Source of the DNA: Actinomycetota bacterium
GTDB taxonomy: Bacteria; Actinomycetota; UBA4738
DNA: 12,507 nt
NCBI GenBank assembly: GCA_005888465.1
Contig: VAYJ01000078.1
Span: 1 to 12,507, forward strand
Direction: 5' to 3'
Notes under the pieces: generated by a model
What the model was told of the DNA's origin: nothing
The model's database searches: none
Seen by the model: the letters and a program-made list of their open reading frames with translations, nothing else
Shown: positions 7,107 through 12,149 of the stretch, one piece after another
Layout: every line of letters begins with the position of its first letter
How positions within the stretch are numbered: the stretch's first letter is position 1
Translations under genes and position numbers: made by a program

Positions 7107-7451
7107 GTGGACGAGACGAAGAAGGCATGGGATGAGGTCGGGGAGGGCTTCGCGAAGCTCGGGCGCATCATCTCGGAGCGCTACCGGCGGAACGCTGCGG
7201 CACCATCTCCCGCCGAAGCGGGCGCCGCGAGGGACTCGATCCGGCGGGCGACCGAGGAGCTGGACCGGGCCTTCACGGCCTTCGGAGACACGCTGCGTGA
7301 TGATGAGGCCCGCGAGCACATGCGGGACACGGGACGCAAGCTGGCCGACGCCCTGAAGGTGACGATCAACGAGGTGAGCGAGCAGATCCGCCGCTCGGTC
7401 GGCAACCAGTCCCCGGGCGAGCCCAAACCTCCTGTCGACCCGGGCACCTGA
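7107..7451 (+). CDS. Small helical protein of unknown function
   Basis: This 114-residue protein starts at GTG with GGGAGGG about 4 bases upstream. It begins VDETKKAWDEVGEGFAKLG and is almost wholly amphipathic helix: heptad-like patterns run through residues 3-30, 42-65 and 72-96, separated by the Ala/Pro-rich stretch NAAAPSPAEAGAA. The tail NQSPGEPKPPVDPGT is disordered. There are no cysteines, no signal peptide and no membrane segment. Phasin-like or apolipoprotein-like bundles look similar, but I do not assign a function. It is divergent from the GyrI-like gene and 71 bases upstream of a split-barrel protein on the same strand; the gap holds nothing I can identify. Confidence 0.72.
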   Translation: MDETKKAWDEVGEGFAKLGRIISERYRRNAAAPSPAEAGAARDSIRRATEELDRAFTAFGDTLRDDEAREHMRDTGRKLADALKVTINEVSEQIRRSVGNQSPGEPKPPVDPGT

Positions 7452-7522
7452 TGGGCGTTCGCGAATCGCTGGAAACCTATGTGCCAGACCCCTTTCGGGC
7501 CTTCGGGGGCTGTTAGTCGGCC

Positions 7523-7963
7523 GTGGCGACCTGGGCCGAGTTCGCGAGCGCCGAGCCGGATCTCGCCGCGTTCGGTCGGGAGCGGATGCAAGGTCGGATC
7601 GCGTACCAGGCGACCCTCCGAGTCGACGGCGGACCGCGCGTGCACCCCGTCTCTCCCTGGATCGCGGCCGGGCTGCTGTGCGTCTCGTTCCGCGACACAA
7701 GCCCGAAGATTCGCGAGGTGGCGCGCGACGCGCGTTACGCGTTGCACACCGCGCAGCCGTGGGACGACCACGCCGGCAACTACGGCGAGTTCATGGTGCG
7801 CGGACGGCTCGAGCAGCTCGCAGCGTCGCATCCTGCCGTGATGGCGCGTCCCGGCCAGACCCCGTACGCGCTCGTCCACTACGCCTGCTCGATCCAGGAG
7901 GCAGTGGCGACGGCATACTCGGCCGAGGAGCTGCCGGTCTATCGAAGGTGGAAGTCGGGCTAG
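7523..7963 (+). CDS. Pyridoxamine 5'-phosphate oxidase-like split-barrel protein
   Basis: This 146-residue protein resembles the FMN/F420-binding split-barrel family. The N-terminal helix (EPDLAAFGRERMQGRIAYQATL) leads into RVHPVSPWIAAGLLCVSF, the beta-strand pair found in these proteins. DTSPKIREVARDARYALHT corresponds to the 'no sharing/ageing' helix, and GEFMVRGRLEQL to the following strand. Members reduce or bind flavins, F420 or heme derivatives; which cofactor applies here cannot be told. The start is GTG 7523; the Shine-Dalgarno is poor, so the start is the least certain part. The stop TAG overlaps by 4 bases with the stop of the convergent gene at 7960-8154. Confidence 0.82.
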   Translation: MATWAEFASAEPDLAAFGRERMQGRIAYQATLRVDGGPRVHPVSPWIAAGLLCVSFRDTSPKIREVARDARYALHTAQPWDDHAGNYGEFMVRGRLEQLAASHPAVMARPGQTPYALVHYACSIQEAVATAYSAEELPVYRRWKSG

Positions 7964-8154
7964 GCGGGGAGCCGCTGGACGGCGGCAGCCCCGAGCTTGG
8001 TGGTCGAGTGGGCGAGGCGCAGGCCCACCATCCCGATTCGACCGGGGGCCCAGGCGCCGCTCCGTAGGATTTCGACCTTCAATCCGCCATCGACCGACTC
8101 GATGACGCGGAAGATCAGACCGAGGCGAGTGCGGTAGACACCGGAAGCCGGCAC
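7960..8154 (-). CDS. Small conserved-looking protein (64 aa), unknown function
   Basis: This 64-residue protein has a beta-rich N-terminal part (GVYRTRLGLIFRVIES, then GLKVEILRSGAW) and a C-terminal helix-forming part (HSTTKLGAAAVQRL). No motif allows a function. Support for a real gene comes from the start signals: the GTG at 8154 is preceded by TAGAAT and a 6-base gap, the arrangement of a leaderless actinobacterial mRNA. GGGGGAG further upstream is too far away to be a normal ribosome-binding site. The composition also looks like folded protein rather than antisense noise. The stop codon shares the palindrome CTAG with the stop of the plus-strand split-barrel gene. The cold-shock terminator lies upstream, so it is transcribed separately. 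Confidence 0.6.
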   Translation of the reverse strand: MPASGVYRTRLGLIFRVIESVDGGLKVEILRSGAWAPGRIGMVGLRLAHSTTKLGAAAVQRLPA

Positions 8155-8166
8155 CCTTCAATTCTA
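8155..8166 (-). promoter_or_regulatory. Leaderless promoter -10 box TAGAAT before GTG 8154
   Basis: On the minus strand TAGAAT (8166-8161) is followed by six bases (8160-8155) and then GTG. A -10 hexamer ending 6-7 bases before a start codon is the known signature of leaderless transcripts in actinobacteria, where RNA begins at the start codon. No clear -35 box is seen. Confidence 0.5.
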
Positions 8167-8199
8167 CTCCCCCAGACGGGAGGCTGAGGCTGGACGTGC

Positions 8200-8231
8200 G
8201 AGGGGCCGCCACGCGAGCGTGGCGGCCCCTC
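8200..8231 (-). terminator. Strong hairpin terminator after the cold-shock gene
   Basis: A perfect inverted repeat pairs GAGGGGCCGCCACGC (8200-8214) with GCGTGGCGGCCCCTC (8217-8231); in practice this is a 14-bp GC-rich stem with a 4-base loop. It begins 18 bases after the csp stop. There is no U-run on either side, which is usual for terminators in high-GC actinobacteria. It insulates the csp cluster from the 64-aa gene downstream. Confidence 0.85.
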
Positions 8232-8249
8232 AGCGATCGATCAGGTGGA

Positions 8250-8459
8250 TCAGCTTGCGGGTGCCGGACGAACGTTGGACGCCTGCGGACCCTTCGGTCC
8301 CTGCGTCACGTCGAACTCGACCTGCTGGTTCTCCTCCAGGTTCTTGTATCCCTCGCCCGCGATCGCGCTGAAGTGCACGAACACGTCGGGACCATCGGAC
8401 CGGGTGATGAAGCCGAAGCCCTTCTCGGCGCTGAACCACTTCACGGTGCCAGTTGTCAC
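8250..8459 (-). CDS. Cold-shock domain protein (CspA family)
   Basis: This 69-residue single cold-shock domain is an OB-fold that binds single-stranded RNA/DNA and melts RNA structure. RNP1 is KGFGFI (13-18) and RNP2 is DVFVHF (25-30). The N-terminus TGTVKWFSAEKGFG and the C-terminal QVEFDVTQGPKGPQASNV are standard. The start is GTG 8459, chosen because GGAAGGAGGG, a near-ideal ribosome-binding site, ends 7 bases upstream; a longer reading frame to 8570 would add unrelated residues. A leader of roughly 110 bases with two possible hairpins separates it from the upstream 62-aa gene, and a strong terminator follows. Family members are often controlled post-transcriptionally through the leader; whether this one is cold-induced is unknown. 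Confidence 0.95.
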   Translation of the reverse strand: MTTGTVKWFSAEKGFGFITRSDGPDVFVHFSAIAGEGYKNLEENQQVEFDVTQGPKGPQASNVRPAPAS

Positions 8460-8581
8460 TGCAATTCCCTCCTTCCGTGGCCTGACCGGACCTGCGTGCT
8501 GTCCGTCGGCCGCCGGCTGGATCGCCGGCCAAGGGAACTGCTCGTAGCGAACTGCGCGCCGAACCCTCACAACTATTTTAC
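8460..8581 (-). promoter_or_regulatory. Leader and candidate promoter of the cold-shock gene
   Basis: TAAAAT (8581-8576, minus strand) fits a -10 box and overlaps the TAA stop of the upstream 62-aa gene; no -35 box is recognisable. The leader that follows can fold two small hairpins: GCCGGC/GCCGGC (8524-8529 with 8512-8517, 6-base loop) and CGGAC/GTCCG (8505-8501 with 8491-8487). The ribosome-binding site GGAAGGAGGG lies at the 3' end. Structured leaders are known for csp genes in other bacteria; a thermosensing role here is inference. Confidence 0.4.
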
Positions 8582-8766
8582 CCGACCCGCTCCTCGATCG
8601 CTGGCGGCTCGTCGTGATTGGGCGGATCCGACAGCCACGTGTCGGCGAGCTCGCCAGATGCGCGCGCCTCCTTACGAGTGTTCCGTGCGATCCGGCGTTC
8701 CTCCCTGGCAGCGGCCTTGCGAGCCTTGACGCCCTCTCGCTGGCGCTTTCCGAACGTCTCCGGCAT
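8578..8766 (-). CDS. Small highly charged basic protein (62 aa)
   Basis: This 62-residue protein has a strongly basic first half (FGKRQREGVKARKAAAREER and onwards, about residues 5-36) that would form one long helix, and an acidic or neutral tail (SGELADTWLSDPPNHDEPP). Similar small Arg/Lys-rich proteins occur in actinobacteria, and nucleic-acid binding is plausible but not shown. The gene is supported by an excellent ribosome-binding site, GAGGAGG, 5 bases before ATG 8766. It lies 21 bases after the zinc-knuckle gene and its TAA overlaps the candidate csp -10 box. It has no cysteine, signal peptide or membrane segment. Confidence 0.72.
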   Translation of the reverse strand: MPETFGKRQREGVKARKAAAREERRIARNTRKEARASGELADTWLSDPPNHDEPPAIEERVG

Positions 8767-8780
8767 CAGGACCTCCTCAC

Positions 8781-8801
8781 CGATCCGCTACGGACGGATC
8801 G
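8781..8801 (-). repeat. Inverted repeat between the zinc-knuckle and 62-aa genes
   Basis: CGATCCG (8781-8787) pairs with CGGATCG (8795-8801) across a 7-base spacer that contains the stop codon of the upstream gene. It sits just before the ribosome-binding site of the 62-aa gene, so it could influence coupling between the two. This role is inferred from position only. Confidence 0.35.
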
Positions 8802-8994
8802 CTCCCGTCCTGCGGATCCACGGCTCGTGCAGCGAGCAGAACTCCGACCCGTTGTACATCGACAGGACCGTGGCACACGCCGGCGCCGCGCAGACGCGAC
8901 CCGACGGGTGGCCAGCGACCCCCCGACCCGAGTGACCCAACAGCGGGTTCCCACCAACCTCACGGTTCATCGGTGAATGCCTGTGGGCGGCCAT
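8788..8994 (-). CDS. Zinc-knuckle mini-protein (CX4CX12CX2H)
   Basis: This 68-residue protein has an apparently disordered Gly/His/Arg-rich first half and a short C-terminal metal-binding unit: C35 and C40 in VCAAPACATVLS, then C53 and H56 in MYNGSEFCSLHEP. The CX4CX12CX2H spacing suggests one zinc ion. I recall similar C-P-C-T-x-LS-x-YN/CxxHE modules in actinobacterial small proteins but know no function. ATG 8994 is supported by GAGGAGG 3-4 bases upstream; an internal Met at residue 9 is a weaker alternative. It is the first gene of a three-gene minus-strand cluster ending in the cold-shock gene. Regulation of RNA or transcription is a guess from context. Confidence 0.68.
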   Translation of the reverse strand: MAAHRHSPMNREVGGNPLLGHSGRGVAGHPSGRVCAAPACATVLSMYNGSEFCSLHEPWIRRTGAIRP

Positions 8995-9176
8995 GACCCT
9001 CCTCGCTGTCGGCGATGGACGCGAACCGGTTCGAGATCTCTCCCCGACGGGACCCGCGGACCCGAAGTTCGGTCCACCGGCCAGCCTAACAGGTCGGCGC
9101 CTGGCTCAGCCGACGAAGATACAGGAGGGCCACCCCCGCGGATCAGCATAGGCGCGCAACGACTCCTGCGGATCGT

Positions 9177-9191
9177 TACGATGCGCCGATG
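9177..9191 (+). promoter_or_regulatory. Leaderless promoter -10 box TACGAT before ATG 9189
   Basis: TACGAT (9177-9182) is followed by six bases and then ATG 9189. This matches the TANNNT-N6-start layout of leaderless actinobacterial transcripts, and no Shine-Dalgarno sequence is present before this ATG, which agrees. A -35 box is not recognisable. The remaining 8995-9176 bases between the divergent genes show no gene or other element I can name. Confidence 0.5.
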
Positions 9192-9878
9192 ACGTCCCCG
9201 CTTCGCGTGCTCGTCGAACAGCCCACGAGAGGCAAGCGCTGGGTCGCCGTTGCGGCGGACTGGCCGGGTCTCGAACGTGGCGGCAAGACCGAGACCGATG
9301 CGGTCGAGAAGCTCGCTCGCTACGTGCCGCGATACCTCCCGGTCGCCAAGCGCGTCCGCCTGGGCTCGACGCTCGCGACGCAGACCCACGTCGACATCAT
9401 CGGCCGGTACCGGGGGGTCGGCTCGACCGACTTTTGGGGCATCTCGTTCGCGCCCTCGCCACTCGACCGCGAGCCGTTCGACGCGCCGACCTTCGACCGC
9501 CAGGTGCGGCTGCTGCGCGCGGCGTGGGCCGAGTTCGACGAGACGGCCGCCCACGTCTCGGCGGAGCTCCAGCCGGGTGTCCGAGGCGGCGGCCGCTCCC
9601 GCGACCAGATCGTTCGACACGTCCTGGCGAACGAGGGTGGCGACTTCTCGAAGCGCGTGAAGGCGAAGGCCGAGCCTGAGGACCTGATGACTCCTGGCGG
9701 GCTCGCCCATCACCGCGACCGCTTCGTCAAGGCGATGCGCGACTGGTACAAGGAGGGCAAGCCGCTCGGCAACTGGACGATCCCGTACCTGCTCCGCCAC
9801 ACGGCATACCACGTGCTCGACCACACCTGGGAGATGCAGGACCGGGACCTGACGGACGATGCTGGGTCGGGTCTCTGA
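9189..9878 (+). CDS. Protein with HicB-like N-terminus and DinB-like four-helix C-terminus
   Basis: This 229-residue protein appears to have two parts. Residues 5-50 (VLVEQPTRGKRWVAVAADW, PGLERGGKTETDAVEKLARY) resemble the HicB/partial RNase H-like fold with its D-x-PG and G-x-T-x-x-A pattern. Residues about 100-222 look like a DinB-type helical bundle: H144 in QIVRHVLANE, and RHTAYHVLDHTWEMQD with H204, H208 and H212, giving possible metal ligands. Between them lies GSTDFWGISFAPSPLDREP, which is highly characteristic of an actinobacterial group I recognise only as hypothetical or DinB-like. The start ATG 9189 fits leaderless transcription. No membrane or signal sequence is seen. Enzymatic function (DinB-fold thiol S-transferase-like) is possible but unproven. 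Confidence 0.8.
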   Translation: MTSPLRVLVEQPTRGKRWVAVAADWPGLERGGKTETDAVEKLARYVPRYLPVAKRVRLGSTLATQTHVDIIGRYRGVGSTDFWGISFAPSPLDREPFDAPTFDRQVRLLRAAWAEFDETAAHVSAELQPGVRGGGRSRDQIVRHVLANEGGDFSKRVKAKAEPEDLMTPGGLAHHRDRFVKAMRDWYKEGKPLGNWTIPYLLRHTAYHVLDHTWEMQDRDLTDDAGSGL

Positions 9879-9952
9879 TGACCTCCAAAGATTCGTAGGG
9901 TTCGTTGTTGAGCCGACGGATCATCCCGCTCTGCCGGGTCAGATGTGGGGAA

Positions 9953-11113
9953 TCAGCGGCACTCCCGATCGCCCTCGATCAAGGTGGTGCCCTCATTCGT
10001 GTTGCCGACGGCCCACAGATGCCCATCGCCAACGCTGGTCACCGACTGCAGCTGACCCGCCCCGGGCGAATCGACCAGTGACCAAGAGGTCCCGTCCCAA
10101 TGCTCGATCAGCGTGGAGTAGGGATAGGGATCGTGGAGGCCGACGGCCCATACGTCAGTCGAGGAAACGGCCGTCACGCCTCGAAAGTAGCTCACGGTGG
10201 CTCCCGGAACGGGTGGGGTTGGGACGATCGTCCACGACGTGCCGTCCCAGTGCTCGGCCAGCGCGGACCCTTGCGAGGCCCCGGTGGTGCCAACGGCCCA
10301 GACGTCGTCGGGGCCCACTACCGACACAGAGAACAGGACGTTCCCCGTCCCCGAGTCCTCTGGGGTGACGATCGACCAGGCCAGGCCATCCCAGTGCTCG
10401 GTGAGAGGGTGCGTCGTCCCTGTCTGATCGTCGGTGTAGGAGCCCACCGCCCACACGTCGGAGGCGCTCACGGCAGCGACGGCATACAGGGTGTTCTGAC
10501 TCGAGCCGGAGACGATGGGAGTCGACACTGGCGTCCAGGTAGACCCATCCCAGTGCAGGCCTAGGGTGTAGCCGAAGTGGTCGTCGAAGTCGTATTTCTG
10601 CCCAACGGCCCAGGCGTCGTCCGCGGCGATGGCGGTCACGCCGTACAGCGGGTTCGCGGTCGGGCCGCCGATCAAGCTGGCCATCCTCGCCCATCTGGAC
10701 CCGTTCCAGTGCTCGATGAGCGGTTGGGTCTCCGGGGCTCCATTGAAATCCGCCCAGTCCCCGACCGCCCATACGTCAGCAGCCGTGCGGGCGTCCACGG
10801 CCCTGAGCGTGTCGGAGTCGTTTCCGGGGTTCGGGTGAGGATCGGTCCGCTACGCCCGACCGGTCCACCGCTCGATCAGACTTGGGTAGGACGGCACCGA
10901 GTATGCGTTCCCCACTGCATGGACGTCGGACTGCGTCGCACCGGAAACGCCAAACCGGTATGCCTGGGTGCCGGGACTGGGGCTCGGCACCACTCTCCAG
11001 ACCCCGCACAGCGCCGGCGCCGTGAGGTGGGCCGCCGAGGCAGGCAGCCCTAACCCGAGCACGAGCCCGAGCGCGGCACTCGTGAAACCGATGCGGGTCT
11101 TGGTCGTTCTCAC
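9953..11113 (-). pseudogene. Secreted seven-bladed beta-propeller (DVWAVG repeats), interrupted by one in-frame TAG
   Basis: Read through the stop, this is a 386-residue secreted protein. GTG 11113 has GGAGG 5 bases upstream. A Sec signal peptide (hydrophobic about 9-23, PASA cleavage near 27) is followed by seven repeats of about 50 residues, each with DVWAVG- and LIEHWDGTSW-like strands. Five conserved W-type repeat ends and the DVWAVG cores are visible from 10798 to 9953. After residue 87 (LIERWTGRA) comes TAG (10852-10850), then RTDPHPNPG in the same frame with no shift or deletion. Other repeats have Trp at this place, so TGG to TAG is the simplest cause. TAG is an ordinary stop in neighbouring genes. 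A downstream product could start at GTG 10798 (281 aa) but would lack export and the first blade. Sequencing error or readthrough are alternatives. Confidence 0.82.
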
Positions 11114-11157
11114 GGTGCCTCCATTCCGAAACCGCGCGATGCCGACCTCCAGTTCGG

Positions 11158-11186
11158 ACCCTAGACCAATCTGTTCGACCCCGCAA
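11158..11186 (-). promoter_or_regulatory. Promoter of the beta-propeller gene
   Basis: On the minus strand TTGCGG (11186-11181) and TAGGGT (11163-11158) are spaced by 17 bases, a good SigA-type layout for actinobacteria. Transcription would start near 11151, about 38 bases before GTG 11113. A second, weaker pair lies upstream: CTGGCA, 17 bases, then TATAGT (11241-11236). Confidence 0.5.
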
Positions 11187-11394
11187 GCGCTCGCCCGGTT
11201 GCGACCTCTCGAAGACGACGGTTGGCGCGTCGCACACTATAGGCGCCGGCATCCTCCGTGCCAGCAGATAGAGGCGATGCGTCTCAACGAAACGCCTCCA
11301 GCGCCCGACCATGATGCCTTGCGCCGGGGCGACGTTCTCCGAGTAGGGGACGTGGGAAGCCTGTTCGCCGTCGTGCGGAGAGCCTGGCGACGTC
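11187..11394. other. Divergent intergenic region (rest of 11114-11472)
   Basis: The 359 bases between the propeller and ABM-like genes carry promoters at both ends. The middle part holds no coding sequence I trust. It has a GAGGCG/CGCCTC inverted repeat (11271-11276 and 11293-11298) and the second candidate minus-strand -10 box TATAGT (11241-11236). No tRNA, repeat array or mobile-element end is visible. Confidence 0.4.
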
Positions 11395-11438
11395 TTGACT
11401 TTCGTCTGCGCTCCCGAGGATGCTAGGTCCGAACCTAG
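11395..11438 (+). promoter_or_regulatory. Promoter and operator-like dyad before the ABM-like gene
   Basis: TTGACT (11395-11400) is a near-consensus -35 box. The -10 is unclear; GATGCT (11419-11424, 18-base spacing) is the best candidate. Immediately downstream is a perfect dyad, CTAGGT-N4-ACCTAG (11423-11438), overlapping the expected transcription start. Its place suits a repressor site, although a short RNA hairpin in the leader is also possible. Confidence 0.45.
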
Positions 11439-11472
11439 GCGGTACTGGGCCGCAGGGGAGAAGGAGGAGATC

Positions 11473-11745
11473 ATGCACGCCGTTGTGGTCACCGTGACGC
11501 TCCAGCCAGGTCGTGAACAGGAGTCCGCCGATCACCTCAATGCCAATGTCATCCCTCGGGTGAAGGAAGCCCCCGGGCTCGTTGCTGGATACTGGGCGCA
11601 ACTCAGCGGCGCGCACGGCTCCTCCATGGTCATCTTCGAGACCGAAGAAGCTGCACGGGCGGCTGCCGAGATGGTTCCCTCGGGGGTGCCCGACTTCGTC
11701 AAGCTCGATTCCGTCGAGGTCGGCGAGGTTGTCGGTCAGATCTAA
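11473..11745 (+). CDS. Small ABM/EthD-like ferredoxin-fold protein
   Basis: This 90-residue protein begins MHAVVVTVTLQPGREQESAD and continues with LNANVIPRVKEAPGLVAGYW, SSMVIFETEEAARAAAEMV and FVKLDSVEVGEVV. The beta-alpha-beta-beta-alpha-beta order, with the GLVAGYW strand and the FETEEAA helix start, is that of the dimeric alpha/beta barrel superfamily (ABM monooxygenase, EthD, stress-responsive types). Catalytic residues vary in this superfamily and none can be named here; many members are simply hypothetical. ATG 11473 is chosen because AAGGAGGAG lies 3-4 bases upstream, whereas the frame extends back to 11395 through the promoter region. A TTGACT box and an operator-like dyad precede it, so regulated single-gene expression is likely. 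Confidence 0.85.
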   Translation: MHAVVVTVTLQPGREQESADHLNANVIPRVKEAPGLVAGYWAQLSGAHGSSMVIFETEEAARAAAEMVPSGVPDFVKLDSVEVGEVVGQI

Positions 11746-12149
11746 GGCGCAGGTTCGCCGGTCGAAGGCGATCACGTTTCTCGTGGTCAGAGCGTGTCGG
11801 AGGGCCGACCACCACAAAATGCCACCCGGGCTGGCGGCTCCACCCGTGGCCAACGCGGGCTGACATCGGCCTGCGAGTCGAGAGCCAGTAGGCCTGCTGG
11901 ACCGGCCTTGAACTTGTTCGCTCCCTGTTGCTTTTCCCAAGGCTGTCATGCCAGGCTGCCCCGTCGGACGTGCCATGACGGCACAGGCTGGGTTGGTCCG
12001 GGGTCCCTCGTCCTTGCCGGACCGAAGGAAAGGGGGTGGTCGACGAGACTCTCCCTCGTCTGAGGGATTGGTCGAGGCTCGCGGACCCGCTTGCTCTCCT
12101 CCGGGCGGGTGACCGGATCGGCCATGGAGGATTCCTATCGGGAGGCCTG
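11746..12149. other. 404-bp gene-free stretch with several inverted repeats
   Basis: No coding sequence here has both a plausible start signal and protein-like composition. Short dyads are seen at 11796-11809 (GTCGG, AGGG, CCGAC), which may end the ABM-like transcript. Others are GTCATG/CATGAC (11945-11950 and 11974-11979), GGTCCGG/CCGGACC (11995-12001 and 12017-12023) and GACGAG/CTCGTC (12042-12047 and 12055-12060). The last ones lie 90-155 bases before the secreted-protein start and could belong to a structured leader. I could not match it to a known riboswitch class by eye. Confidence 0.4.
11796..11809 (+). terminator. Possible weak terminator after the ABM-like gene
   Basis: GTCGG-AGGG-CCGAC forms a short GC-rich hairpin 50 bases after the stop codon; an overlapping longer-range pair GTGGTC/GACCAC (11783-11788, 11807-11812) could enlarge it. 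There is no U-run. The call is tentative. Confidence 0.25.

Noticed and set aside
6651..7700. A 349-codon version of the GyrI-like gene
   Set aside because: Only the last 138 residues look like the family; the upstream part is antisense to two plus-strand genes with good start signals.
7181..8212. A 343-codon minus-strand frame
   Set aside because: It overlaps two plus-strand genes and the 64-aa gene, and its composition is that of antisense GC-rich DNA.
11794..12063. An 89-codon plus-strand frame in the gene-free stretch
   Set aside because: No ribosome-binding site, no recognisable domain and a composition rich in Ala, Gly, Arg and Cys typical of chance frames in GC-rich DNA.
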